DNA of 64,000 nucleotides from Roseomonas alba (GTDB lineage Bacteria > Pseudomonadota > Alphaproteobacteria > Acetobacterales > Acetobacteraceae). The notes below the pieces were generated by a model that did not search any database, was not told the DNA's origin, and worked only from the letters and a program-made list of their open reading frames with translations. The stretch is taken from assembly GCF_019430885.1 (NCBI RefSeq), contig NZ_JAHYBZ010000004.1, positions 310,001-374,000 on the forward strand, in the 5' to 3' direction. The number at the start of each line of letters is the position of its first letter. The first letter of the stretch is position 1. Shown piece by piece: positions 38,093 to 46,702 of the stretch. Both the position numbers and the translations under genes were made by a program.

Positions 38093-39064
38093 TCAGGCGC
38101 AGGCGGCGGACAGCCCCTGCGCCGCGCACCAGGCCTCGGCCTCGTCCGCGGCCTCCCGGTCGGCGGCGCGCAGCAGGTCGAGGAAGGCCGTCTCGGCTTC
38201 CGGCATCGGCGCGTTGCGCAGCCGGACGATGCCGGGCAGCACGGACATCCAGGGCTCGCGCCAGCGGATCGCGGCGACCTCGCCGCAGCGCAGCCAGGGG
38301 GCGGCCACCGACAAGGTGGTCCCTGCGATCGCGTCCGAATGGATGGCGGCGCGCAGCATGGCCGTGGGGCTTTCATGGACGAGCGCGGGAAAGGCCGGAT
38401 GCATCCAGCCGGCCTGCCGCGCCACGGCGCGCGCGGCGGCCAGCGGCGCATGCACCTCGGTGGGGACGCGCCCGATGAAGACCATCGGATAGGCCATGAT
38501 GTCCGGCAGGCCGATCCCATCCAGCGTCAGCAGCGGGTGACCCTGCCGCACCACGAAGACCCCCGGATGCGGCCGCAGGCGCTCGACCTCGAAGGCCGGA
38601 TCCTCGCCGAGGCTGCGCAGGTCGAACAGCCCGAGCGTCGCCTCGCGCGCATGCAGCGCCGCCGGCACCTCCGCCCAGTTCGCTGCGTTGAGCCGCACCC
38701 GCACGCGCGGATAGAGCGCCAGCATCCGCGACGCCGCCACCATGGCCAGCGTCTCGGCCATGAAGGCGCCGGCCACGATGGTCAGGTCGCGGACCTGGTC
38801 GCCCCGCACCTCGGCGGCGCGGCTGTCGAGCTGCTTCAGTCGATCGAGGATCACCGTGGCCTCGGCGATGACGGTGCGGCCGAGATCGGTCGGCAGCATC
38901 CCGCGCGGCGTCCGTTCGAAGAGCGGCCCACGCAAACGTGATTCCAGCGAGGCCAGTTGGCGGGTGAGGGCCGGCTGGGCGACCCGGAGTACGCGTGCGG
39001 CGCGGACCATCGTGCCGTGCTCGGATATCGCGAGCACCAGCCTTAGATCACGCATTTCGAACAT
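38093..39064 (-). CDS. LysR-family transcriptional regulator
   Basis: A 323-residue regulator with an N-terminal HTH (LRLVLAISEHGTMVRAARVLRVAQPALTRQLASLE) and effector domain starting around DLTIVAGAFMAET. I use the ATG at 39064, which has GGAG 6 bases upstream; an ATG at 39088 is also in frame. It is convergent with the SDR gene (16 bp between stops) and divergent from the formylglycine-generating enzyme gene with a 98-bp shared promoter, so it may regulate the sulfatase cluster. I did not find a clear T-N11-A site there. Confidence 0.9.
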   Translation of the reverse strand: MFEMRDLRLVLAISEHGTMVRAARVLRVAQPALTRQLASLESRLRGPLFERTPRGMLPTDLGRTVIAEATVILDRLKQLDSRAAEVRGDQVRDLTIVAGAFMAETLAMVAASRMLALYPRVRVRLNAANWAEVPAALHAREATLGLFDLRSLGEDPAFEVERLRPHPGVFVVRQGHPLLTLDGIGLPDIMAYPMVFIGRVPTEVHAPLAAARAVARQAGWMHPAFPALVHESPTAMLRAAIHSDAIAGTTLSVAAPWLRCGEVAAIRWREPWMSVLPGIVRLRNAPMPEAETAFLDLLRAADREAADEAEAWCAAQGLSAACA

Positions 39065-39162
39065 ATGCTTCTCCGGGCAAGCGGTCATTGCGGATTGGGT
39101 ATTGGTCTTCCACCCCGCGTGCGGAGCATAGTCCGCGCGCCGGCCACGGAAAGGACAACGCA

Positions 39163-40134
39163 GTGCAGGGAGAGATTGCCCATGCGCCAGGGCTGGCGAC
39201 CGAAGGCGCCATGGTCCGCATCCCCGGCGGCACCTTCCTCATGGGTTCCGACGTCCATTACCCGGAGGAAGCGCCGCAGCATCGCGTTCATGTCGATGCC
39301 TTCCGGATGGACGCGACCACGGTCACCAATGCGCAGTTCGCCGCCTTCGTGGACGCGACCGGCTATGTGACCGTCGCCGAGCGGCCGCTCGATCCGGACC
39401 TCTATCCGGGTGCGAAGCCCGAGAACCTGCAGCCCGGCGGCCTCGTCTTCCACATGACGGAAGGGCCTGTCGACACGCGCGACATCTCCAACTGGTGGCG
39501 CTGGACCCAAGGCGCCTGCTGGCGCGCGCCCGAGGGCCCCGGGAGCACGATTGAGGGGCGCGAGAACCACCCCGTCGTGCAGGTGGCCTATGAGGATGCG
39601 GAAGCCTATGCGGCCTGGGCCGGCAAGGCGCTGCCGAGCGAGGCCCAGTGGGAGTTCGCCGCGCGCGGCGGACTGGAAGGGGCCGAGTTCGCCTGGGGCG
39701 ACGACCTCGCGCCGGGCGGGGTGCATGTCGCCAATACCTGGCAGGGGCCCTTTCCCTGGCGGAACTTCCTCGCCGACGGGTTCGAGCGGACCTGCCCGGT
39801 CGGCTCCTTCCCCGCCAATCCCTATGGGCTGTTCGAGGTCTGCGGGAATGTCTGGGAATGGACGACGGATTGGTGGGCCGCGAAGCACGCGCCCGATCCG
39901 GACAAGCCCTGCTGCACGCCGGCCAACCCGCGCGGGCCGGATATCGCGGGCTCCTTCGATCCCGCCCAGCCGCGCATCCGCATTCCGCGGAAGGTGGTCA
40001 AGGGCGGCTCCTTTCTCTGCGCACCGTCCTACTGCCGGCGCTATCGCCCCGCCGCCCGCCACGCGCAGATGGTGGACACGGGCATGAGCCATATCGGCTT
40101 CCGCTGCGTCCGGCCTGAATCCCCAGCGACCTGA
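39163..40134 (+). CDS. Formylglycine-generating enzyme (SUMF1 family)
   Basis: A 323-residue FGE. It oxidises the active-site Cys of sulfatases to formylglycine. The two copper-binding/catalytic cysteines are present as Cys286 and Cys291 in GGSFLCAPSYCRRYRPAAR, matching Cys336/Cys341 of human FGE, and the ending IGFRCVRP is canonical. The fold opening is VRIPGGTFLMGSD. The start is GTG at 39163 with AAGGA 8 bases upstream. The sulfatase begins 25 bp downstream, so enzyme and client are coexpressed. No signal peptide is seen, consistent with cytosolic modification before Tat export of the sulfatase. Confidence 0.95.
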   Translation: MQGEIAHAPGLATEGAMVRIPGGTFLMGSDVHYPEEAPQHRVHVDAFRMDATTVTNAQFAAFVDATGYVTVAERPLDPDLYPGAKPENLQPGGLVFHMTEGPVDTRDISNWWRWTQGACWRAPEGPGSTIEGRENHPVVQVAYEDAEAYAAWAGKALPSEAQWEFAARGGLEGAEFAWGDDLAPGGVHVANTWQGPFPWRNFLADGFERTCPVGSFPANPYGLFEVCGNVWEWTTDWWAAKHAPDPDKPCCTPANPRGPDIAGSFDPAQPRIRIPRKVVKGGSFLCAPSYCRRYRPAARHAQMVDTGMSHIGFRCVRPESPAT

Positions 40135-40159
40135 CCCAGGATCTTCAGGAGTGGCCACC

Positions 40160-41851
40160 ATGAACCGGAAGAATTCGCGTCGCGACCTGTTGCTCGGCGG
40201 CAGTGCGCTGATGGCGGCGGCTACGCTCGGCGCCCCCGGCGCCCGCGCCCAGCAGACGCCGGCCCCAGCTGGTGCGGCCCCGGCCGCCGCCACCGGCCGC
40301 CGTCAGCCGAACATCGTGTTCATCATGGCCGACGATGTGGGGTGGTTCAACATCCGCGCCTACAACCGTGGCATCATGAACACGGATACACCGAACCTCG
40401 ACAGGCTCGCTGCCGAGGGGATGCTGTTCACGGACTACTACGCGGAGGCGTCCTGCACCGCCGGCCGCGCCAACTTCATCACCGGCGAGCTGCCGATCCG
40501 GACGGGCCTCACCACCGTTGGCCAGGCCGGCGCGACGGTCGGCATGCCGGCCGCGGCGCCGACCATCGCGACCGTCCTGAAATCGATGGGCTATGCGACG
40601 GCGCAGTACGGCAAGAACCACCTGGGCGACCGCAACGAGTTCCTGCCGACGCTGCACGGCTTCGACGAGTTCTTCGGCTACCTGTACCACCTCGACGCCA
40701 TGGAGGATCCGTTCTGGCATTCCTTCCCGCAGGAACTGCGGGACCGCGTCGGGCCGCGCAACCTGGTCCGGTCCTTCGCGACGACTGTGGACGACCCGAC
40801 CGAACAGCCGCGCTGGGGCAAGGTCGGCAAGCAGCGCATCGTCGACGAGGGCCCTCTGCCACCACGCCCGATGCCGGGCATCCGCTACAACATGCACACC
40901 TTCGACGAGGTCATCACGGAGAACGTGAAGGACTTCATCGATCGGTCGGTCGAGGCGAACAAGCCCTTCTTCGTCTGGATGAACCCGACGCGCATGCACG
41001 TCATCACCCACCTCTCGCCCCACTACCAAGGCCTGCGCAACGGCCAGAATGGCTGGTACGAGGAAGAGGCCGGCATGAAGCAGCTTGACGACAATGTCGG
41101 GGCGGTGATGGCGCATCTGAAGGCGAAGGGCCTCGACGACAACACCATCGTCGTCTTCACCACCGACAACGGCGCCGAGAACTTCACCTGGCCGGATGGC
41201 GGCAACACGCCCTTCGCCGGCGGCAAGGGCACGGGGCTCGAAGGCGGCTTCCGCGTGCCCTGCATCGCCCGTTGGCCGGACCACATCCCCGCGGGCAAGG
41301 TCGAGAACGGCATCATCTCCGGGCTCGACTGGTTCCCCACCTTCGTCGCCGCGGCCGGCAATCCGAACATCACGCTCGAACTGCGGCAGGGCAAGGATCT
41401 CGGCGGCACGACCTACAAGGTGCATCTCGACGGTTACGACCAGACGCCGATGCTGACCGGGCGCGGGCCGAGCAACCGCAATGAGGTCTTCTACTTCACC
41501 CAGACGCAGCTCGCCGCGGTGCGCATCGGCGACTACAAGTACCGCTTCCTCGACCAGCCGACTGGCTGGCTGGGCGGCACGGTGCAGCTCGACTGGCCAA
41601 TGATCACCAACCTCCGCCTCGATCCCTTCGAGCGGATGGGCATGCCGAACGGCGCCAATGGCTCGCTGAACTTCTACCAGTTCTACGTGCATGAATTCTG
41701 GCGCTTCGTCTTCGTGCAGCAGGAAGTCGGGCGCTATGCGCAGACCTTCATCGACTACCCGCCGATGCAGGCCGGTGCTTCCTTCAACATGGAAGCCGTG
41801 AAGCAGCAGGTTGAGCAGGCGATCACCCGGGCTCGCCGCATGAACCAGTGA
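40160..41851 (+). CDS. Tat-exported arylsulfatase, CxAxR type
   Basis: A 563-residue sulfatase. A Tat signal (NSRRDLLLGGSALMAAATL) ends near ARAQ. Metal-binding Asp58-Asp59 (FIMADDVGW) and the formylglycine site Cys99-Thr-Ala-Gly-Arg103 (ASCTAGRANFITG) are seen; the Pro of the usual CxPxR is replaced by Ala. TDNGAENFTWPDGG carries further metal ligands. AGGAG 8 bases before the ATG at 40160 favours it over GTG 40151. FGE is directly upstream. It probably releases sulfate from an organic sulfate ester in the periplasm; the natural substrate is unknown. Confidence 0.93.
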   Translation: MNRKNSRRDLLLGGSALMAAATLGAPGARAQQTPAPAGAAPAAATGRRQPNIVFIMADDVGWFNIRAYNRGIMNTDTPNLDRLAAEGMLFTDYYAEASCTAGRANFITGELPIRTGLTTVGQAGATVGMPAAAPTIATVLKSMGYATAQYGKNHLGDRNEFLPTLHGFDEFFGYLYHLDAMEDPFWHSFPQELRDRVGPRNLVRSFATTVDDPTEQPRWGKVGKQRIVDEGPLPPRPMPGIRYNMHTFDEVITENVKDFIDRSVEANKPFFVWMNPTRMHVITHLSPHYQGLRNGQNGWYEEEAGMKQLDDNVGAVMAHLKAKGLDDNTIVVFTTDNGAENFTWPDGGNTPFAGGKGTGLEGGFRVPCIARWPDHIPAGKVENGIISGLDWFPTFVAAAGNPNITLELRQGKDLGGTTYKVHLDGYDQTPMLTGRGPSNRNEVFYFTQTQLAAVRIGDYKYRFLDQPTGWLGGTVQLDWPMITNLRLDPFERMGMPNGANGSLNFYQFYVHEFWRFVFVQQEVGRYAQTFIDYPPMQAGASFNMEAVKQQVEQAITRARRMNQ

Positions 41852-41857
41852 CCCGCG

Positions 41858-41891
41858 GCACTGCCCGGCAGCCTTTTTGGCCGGGCAGTGC
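41858..41891 (+). terminator. Perfect 12-bp hairpin after the sulfatase gene
   Basis: GCACTGCCCGGC (41858-41869) pairs perfectly with GCCGGGCAGTGC (41880-41891); the 10-base loop contains TTTTT. It lies 7 bases after the sulfatase stop and 107 bases before the HAD gene. It is probably a terminator or a processing structure that lowers expression of the downstream gene. The T-run is in the loop rather than after the stem, so intrinsic termination is not certain. Confidence 0.6.
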
Positions 41892-41998
41892 GCTATAAGG
41901 TGTCCGTCGGGGCATGGCATCACGGCCCGACTGGCGCAGCAGGACGGGGCGCGCATCGCGGCGCCCCGCTCCGGACTGAGAGGTGAGGAGCTGCCGGC

Positions 41999-43003
41999 AT
42001 GAAGACGACATTCGACGGTTTGCGGCGCCGCCAGGCGCTGATGGCTGCGGCTGCGGCGCTGATGTCCCCGCGCCTCGCCCTCGCGCAGACCGACAATCCA
42101 TTGCCGTCCTGGCGCGACGGGCCGCGGCGCCAGGCGCTGCTCGATTTCGTCGCCGCCGTGACTACCGAAGGCGGGCCGGATTTCGTGCCGCCGATCGAAC
42201 GCGTGGCGACCTTCGACAATGACGGCACGTTGTGGGTCGAGCAGCCGGCCTATACCCAGTTGTTCTTCATCCTCGACCGCATCCGCAGCATGGCGCCGCA
42301 GCACCCGGAATGGACCGCGGATGCGATCTTCCGCGCGGCCATTGAAGGCGACATGGCCGCCCTCGCGGCCGGCGGCACGGCGGGGCTCGTGAAGCTGGCC
42401 GCCGCGGCGCAGGCGGGCGGATCGCCCGAGGACTTCGTCAAGCTGGCGGCCGACTGGCTGGAGACGGCGCGCGACGGGCGCTGGCACAAGCCCTTCACCG
42501 AGCTGGTCTATCAGCCGATGATCGAGGTGCTGTCCTTCCTGCGCGCCAAGGGCTTCTCGACCTTCATCGTCACCGGCGGCGGCGTCGATTTCGTCCGCAG
42601 CTTCTCCGAGCGCGTCTATGGCGTGCCGCGGTCCCAGGTGGTGGGGTCGACCTTCGCCCTGAAGCCGGGCGAGGCGGATGGCCGCATCACCCTGACACGG
42701 GAGCCCACCATCGACTTCGTGGATGACGGGCCGGGCAAGCCCGTGGGCATTGCGCGGCACATCGGCCGGCGGCCGATCGCCGCCTTCGGCAACTCGGACG
42801 GCGACTATCAGATGCTGCGCTACACCACCGAGGGCACCGGCCGCCGGCTCGGCATGATCGTCCATCACGACGATGCCGGGCGCGAATACGCCTATGACCG
42901 GCAGAGCTCCATCGGGCATCTGGAGAAGGCACTGGACGAGGCGCCGCAGCGCGGCTGGCAGGTGATCTCGATGAAGGACGACTGGGCCCGCATCTTCCCC
43001 TGA
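41999..43003 (+). CDS. Exported HAD-superfamily phosphatase
   Basis: A 334-residue HAD hydrolase. The nucleophile motif is Asp73-Asn-Asp75 (VATFDNDGTLWV), motif II is FIVTGGGVDFV, and the late motif GNSDGDYQML gives the acidic pair. The N-terminus (LRRRQALMAAAAALMSPRLALAQ) looks like a Tat or Sec signal peptide, so it is probably periplasmic. It follows the sulfatase on the same strand after a hairpin, and HAD proteins of this kind are often found beside arylsulfatases. A role in scavenging phosphate alongside sulfate is an inference. GAGGTGAGGAG precedes the ATG. Confidence 0.87.
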   Translation: MKTTFDGLRRRQALMAAAAALMSPRLALAQTDNPLPSWRDGPRRQALLDFVAAVTTEGGPDFVPPIERVATFDNDGTLWVEQPAYTQLFFILDRIRSMAPQHPEWTADAIFRAAIEGDMAALAAGGTAGLVKLAAAAQAGGSPEDFVKLAADWLETARDGRWHKPFTELVYQPMIEVLSFLRAKGFSTFIVTGGGVDFVRSFSERVYGVPRSQVVGSTFALKPGEADGRITLTREPTIDFVDDGPGKPVGIARHIGRRPIAAFGNSDGDYQMLRYTTEGTGRRLGMIVHHDDAGREYAYDRQSSIGHLEKALDEAPQRGWQVISMKDDWARIFP

Positions 43004-43027
43004 CCAGCCGGCCCGCGGCGGCGCGCG

Positions 43028-44005
43028 TCAGGTCACGCTGATCCGTGCCGCGCGGGCGACCTCGCGCCAGCGCAGGATGTCGTCGCGCAGCGCCTGGCGG
43101 AAGCCGTCGATGGGCAAAGGGGCTGGCATCGCGCCCTCGGCCGAGAGGAAGTGCTGGTAGGACGGCGCGACCACGGCCTTGTTGATCTCGGCATTCAGGC
43201 GCTGCTGCACCGGCACGGGCACGCCGCGCGGACCGAGGATGCCCCACCAGACCGTCACCTCGAAATTGATGCCGGTGCTTTCGCGGATGGTCGGCACCTG
43301 CGGCATGGAGGGCATGCGCTCGGCCGTGGTCACGGCGATCACCGGCACGGTGCCGGCCTCCACCAGGCCACGGACCGAGGCGATGGTGGTCATCAGGAAG
43401 TCGATGCGGCCGGACACCAGATCGGCCTGCGCCGGCGCGATGCCGGCATAGGGAATGGCTTCCATCTGGAGGTGGCTTGCCAGATTGAACGCCTCCATCG
43501 CGAAATGGCCGACGCCACCGAGTCCCGCCATGCCATAGAGCAGCGAACCCGGATTGGCGCGGGCATGGCTCACGAGCTGGTCCATGGTGCGGAAGGGGCT
43601 GTTGGGCTTCGTCACGACCACCATCGGCGCAGTGCAGAGCTGCGCGATGGCATCGAAGCTCTCGATGGCGTCGAAGGAGGTGCGGCGGATGGTGGAACTG
43701 GTGGCGAAGGAGCTCGACACGAGCAGCAGCGTATGGCCATCGGCCGGCGCGTTGGCGACGAAGGCCGCGCCGATGGATCCCGCCGCGCCGGGCCGGTTCT
43801 CGATCACCACAGGCTTGCCGAGGGCGGTCTGCAGCGCCTCGGCCACCGGCCGGGCGAAATTGTCGTTGCTGCCGCCGGGCGTGAAGGGCACGACGATGCG
43901 GACAGGCTGGTTCGGCCAGGCCGGCGTCTGCGCCCGGGCGTGGCCGGCGAGGCCAAGGCCGGCGGCGGCGCCGAACAGGGTGCGGCGGGAGGTTTGGATG
44001 GGCAT
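43028..44005 (-). CDS. Bug/TctC-family periplasmic solute-binding protein
   Basis: A 325-residue orphan receptor. A signal peptide (RRTLFGAAAGLGLAGHARAQ) precedes WPNQPVRIVVPFTPGGSND. Other family segments are IPYAGIAPAQADLVSG and GILGPRGVPVP. GGAGGAAACCCC lies before the ATG. It is divergent from the GntR regulator gene, 90 bp apart, with a palindromic site at 44069-44080 between them, so it is probably GntR-controlled. It is convergent with the HAD gene. No TctA/TctB membrane partner is visible. Confidence 0.9.
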   Translation of the reverse strand: MPIQTSRRTLFGAAAGLGLAGHARAQTPAWPNQPVRIVVPFTPGGSNDNFARPVAEALQTALGKPVVIENRPGAAGSIGAAFVANAPADGHTLLLVSSSFATSSTIRRTSFDAIESFDAIAQLCTAPMVVVTKPNSPFRTMDQLVSHARANPGSLLYGMAGLGGVGHFAMEAFNLASHLQMEAIPYAGIAPAQADLVSGRIDFLMTTIASVRGLVEAGTVPVIAVTTAERMPSMPQVPTIRESTGINFEVTVWWGILGPRGVPVPVQQRLNAEINKAVVAPSYQHFLSAEGAMPAPLPIDGFRQALRDDILRWREVARAARISVT

Positions 44006-44068
44006 GGGGTTTCCTCCGAGGGCCCCGGGGCAGGGAGGCTGCGACCGAGGCGATGCGAACTGATATTA

Positions 44069-44080
44069 TTGTACGGACAT
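44069..44080. promoter_or_regulatory. Candidate GntR operator, site 1 (TTGT-N4-ACAT)
   Basis: TTGTACGGACAT lies between the divergent Bug gene and the GntR gene, 16 bases before the regulator's ATG. It is a half-perfect version of the 18-bp palindrome at 46703-46720, which shares the TTGT-N4-ACA core. GntR/HutC-type regulators commonly bind TTGT...ACAA-like palindromes. Confidence 0.45.
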
Positions 44081-44095
44081 GAGTATAACTTTCCG

Positions 44096-44923
44096 ATGCC
44101 CCGATCAATAACCCCCGCCCGCCGCGGCCGGCCGCCCCGTCTGGACGTCAACCCGGCCGCCGCGTCGGATGCCGCGCAGCTCCTCGCCGGCAGCCAGCCG
44201 CTCTACGTCACCGTGGCGACCGCCCTGGCGGCGGAGATCCTCGACGGCCGGCGCCCCGTCGGCGCCCTGCTGCCGACCGAACAGGAGCTCTGCCAGAGCT
44301 TCGGCGTCAGCCGGTCGACCATCCGCCAAGCGCTGCGGCGCCTCGGCGAGATCGGCCTCGTCGCCGGCGCGCAAGGCGTCGGCACGCGCGTCATCGCCGA
44401 CCAGCCGCGCGGGCAATACGTGCTCGCCGTGCGGTCGGTGACCGATGTGATGGGCTATGCCGAACGCGTCCGGCTCGACATCGCCGAGCGCGTGACAGTG
44501 AAGGCCGACGAGGCGCTGGCCGCCCGGATCGGCTGTGAACCCGGCACGGCCTGGGAGCACGTCACCGGCATGCGCTGCGCGGCCGAAGGGCGCGGCGCGC
44601 CGATCTCGATCTGCGAACTCTACATCGCCGAGGAATTCGCCGATGTGGTGGAGTCGAAGGAACTCGCAGACATCCCGGCCTATCGCCTGATCGCTCGCCG
44701 GCGCGGCATCGCGGTCGAGGCCGTGGAACAGGAGATGGGGGCCATCGCCCTCGACGCTACACAGGCGGCGGCGCTCCGTGTGGCGCCGGGGTCGCCGGGG
44801 CTATGCATCCGGCGGCGGTTCCTCGCCGCAGGCGGGACGCTGATCGAGGCGACGACCAACATCCACGCGGCAGCGGACCACTTCGTCTACACGCTGCGAC
44901 TGGGCGCGCCGGACGGCGGGTGA
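44096..44923 (+). CDS. GntR-family regulator with UTRA ligand domain (HutC type)
   Basis: A 275-residue regulator. The HTH (residues about 60-85, LLPTEQELCQSFGVSRSTIR then ALRRLGEIGL) and a C-terminal UTRA-type effector domain ending TTNIHAAADHFVYTLRL are present. The N-terminus carries a basic ARRGRPPRL patch resembling an AT-hook. The ATG at 44096 is the first in frame near the family start. Divergent to the Bug receptor and followed by the prpD-ech-acs-acad block, whose divergent promoter contains the same palindrome core as this gene's own promoter. The UTRA domain suggests a small organic effector, probably from that pathway. Confidence 0.92.
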   Translation: MPRSITPARRGRPPRLDVNPAAASDAAQLLAGSQPLYVTVATALAAEILDGRRPVGALLPTEQELCQSFGVSRSTIRQALRRLGEIGLVAGAQGVGTRVIADQPRGQYVLAVRSVTDVMGYAERVRLDIAERVTVKADEALAARIGCEPGTAWEHVTGMRCAAEGRGAPISICELYIAEEFADVVESKELADIPAYRLIARRRGIAVEAVEQEMGAIALDATQAAALRVAPGSPGLCIRRRFLAAGGTLIEATTNIHAAADHFVYTLRLGAPDGG

Positions 44924-44947
44924 GTGCTTCATTCTGCACTATGGGAC

Positions 44948-45178
44948 CGAGAGGGGCTTTGCCCTTCTCGGATTCTCCCCAGCAAAGGCCGAAAGGCCTT
45001 TGCAAACCTCAACCTGGCGCCGGGCGCCACAGGAAGAATGATGCCGAGACCCGCTCCTGCGCACGAAGCGCGCGGGGATGGATCAGAATGCCCGTAGTGC
45101 CTGGCGCCAACAGATTGCGCTCCAAGTGCTCCAAGCACTTGGCGGGGTGAGGTTTGGAGAGGGGCAGAGCCTCTCTCC
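44948..45178. repeat. BIME-like hairpin repeat array, copy B
   Basis: Four hairpins: CGAGAGGGGC-ttt-GCCCTTCTCG (44948-44970, one G:T), GCAAAGGCC-gaaa-GGCCTTTGC (44982-45003), CCAAGTGCT-cca-AGCACTTGG (45122-45142) and GGAGAGGGGC-aga-GCCTCTCTCC (45156-45178, one G:T). The order and spacing mirror copy A at 10250-10548. Hairpin 2 differs from copy A by a C-G to G-C swap and the right inner hairpin is rewritten but still pairs, so pairing rather than sequence is conserved. A further small stem (GGGGC-aga-GCCCC) is at 45210-45222. The 313-bp interval holds no gene. Confidence 0.8.
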
Positions 45179-45236
45179 ATTGCCGTCAGCGCCTCATCTT
45201 CGCGCGTATGGGGCAGAGCCCCTCCGATAGCGACCT

Positions 45237-46655
45237 CTACGCCGCCAGAACCTCAGCGAGCGGCGCGACATCCGCGAGTTCGTCCACCTGCCACAGCATG
45301 GCGAGCGCCTCTTCCGCCTTCGCCTGTCCCAGGCGAGGCGCGGCGAGGCCGAGGAACTTCTCCGCGACACCTTCGTCGCTCAGCGGCTTGGACGCCGAGC
45401 CATACGGCTCCATCACCGTCCGCTGCAGCACGCTGCCGTCATGGCGCGTGACCGAGACCTTCGCGCCGCGCTTGCGGGGATAGATCTCGTCGCATTCGGC
45501 ATCGACGCCGGTGGTAATGCGGCCGGCCAGGTCAATGATCGCCGGGTCCTGGCGGTCGGCCTCGCCGAAATCCGCCAGCGTGACGCGGCCACGCTGCAAC
45601 GCCGTGGCGACGACGAAGGGGATGCTCATCTGCGCGGTCGTCATCTCGGACCAGCCGACGCCGCCATGCGTGGCGGCGACGCGGTAGCTGCCGATCTCGA
45701 CGGACTTCACCTGCTCGGCGATCAGGCCCTCGGTCGCGGCCATGTCCAGCACGGCATCGACCATGGCGTGGATATGCCGGCAGGAGGCATAGGGCTTCAT
45801 GTAGCAGTTGGCGACGGCGAAGCGTGACTTCGGATGGTTGTCGCCGGCAGCGAGCAGGTCGATCTTCGCGTAGTCCACCTCGCCGGTGTCGCCGCCGGCA
45901 TAGGCGTTGAAGTAGCCGTCCTTGAATTCCAGGGCGCCGCGCGGGCCGGGCAGGCCGGATTCGGTCAGCAGGGCAGCGAGCAGACCCTCGCGCGCCGCAT
46001 GGCCCGGATGGGTGCGCTTCACGTCGCCGCCGGCGAGGAAGGTAAAGATCCCCGCGGCATAGGAGGCTGCGGTGCCGATCATGTTCTCGACCTGGTCGGC
46101 ATCATGGCCGAGCAGGACGGAAGCAGCGCTGCCGGCCGCGAAGACGCCCGCGGTGCCGGTGTTGTGGAAGCCGCGCCAACGCGCGCGCGGATGGCTCGCG
46201 GCGGAGATGCGGCAGGCTGCCTCGTAGCCCGCGACGATCGCGGTCAGGAAGCGGCGGCCATCGACATGGCGCTGCGCGCCGAGTGCCAGCGCGGGCGGCA
46301 CCACGACGCCGCCCGGATGAACGGAACCGGCGCGGTAGCCGTCGTCGAGCTCCAGCCCATGCCCCGCCGTGCCGCCGATATAGGCTGCCGAGAGCGCGTC
46401 ATAGCGCTGCGCCACGCCGGCCATGGGCACCGCGCCGGCGCCGATGCCGGCCGCCGCGAAGGCCTTTTCCACCGACAGCGTCGCGTCCTGCGTCGCCCCG
46501 GCGATCATGGCGCCCAGCGTGTCGATCAGGTGCCGCCGCGCCGCATGCCGGGCGAAATCATCGACCTGGTCGAGGTCGAGGCCTGCGACGAACTCGGCAA
46601 GCGCCCGGGTCGGACCGGTGGTCGTGACACCTGTTTCGGGAAGGGGCATGTCCAT
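45237..46655 (-). CDS. MmgE/PrpD family protein
   Basis: A 472-residue member of the 2-methylcitrate dehydratase fold. Signals are DTLGAMIAGAT, GTAGHGLELDDGYRAGSVHPGG (a variant of the HVLDYDD block), then GRRFLTAIVAGYE and GTAASYAAGIF. The central block FAVANCYMKPYASCRHIHA corresponds to the substrate-loop region. It is divergent from the crotonase gene, with the 46703-46720 palindrome between them. It is only weakly similar to the family member at 34570-35913. The start (ATG 46655) has AAGGAAACGCACCG upstream. Dehydration or isomerisation of an acid in the adjacent pathway is inferred. Confidence 0.86.
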   Translation of the reverse strand: MDMPLPETGVTTTGPTRALAEFVAGLDLDQVDDFARHAARRHLIDTLGAMIAGATQDATLSVEKAFAAAGIGAGAVPMAGVAQRYDALSAAYIGGTAGHGLELDDGYRAGSVHPGGVVVPPALALGAQRHVDGRRFLTAIVAGYEAACRISAASHPRARWRGFHNTGTAGVFAAGSAASVLLGHDADQVENMIGTAASYAAGIFTFLAGGDVKRTHPGHAAREGLLAALLTESGLPGPRGALEFKDGYFNAYAGGDTGEVDYAKIDLLAAGDNHPKSRFAVANCYMKPYASCRHIHAMVDAVLDMAATEGLIAEQVKSVEIGSYRVAATHGGVGWSEMTTAQMSIPFVVATALQRGRVTLADFGEADRQDPAIIDLAGRITTGVDAECDEIYPRKRGAKVSVTRHDGSVLQRTVMEPYGSASKPLSDEGVAEKFLGLAAPRLGQAKAEEALAMLWQVDELADVAPLAEVLAA

Positions 46656-46702
46656 CGGTGCGTTTCCTTGCTCTGATAGCCGGCCGCGCAGGCCGAGTTG
46701 TC

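Noticed and set aside
40145..42919. A 924-codon minus-strand frame.
   Set aside because: It lies opposite the sulfatase and HAD genes, whose active-site motifs are intact, so it is an antisense shadow.
44079..44095. Possible earlier GntR start at the ATG at 44079.
   Set aside because: It is in a different reading frame from the HTH and UTRA domains; the ATG at 44096 is the in-frame start.
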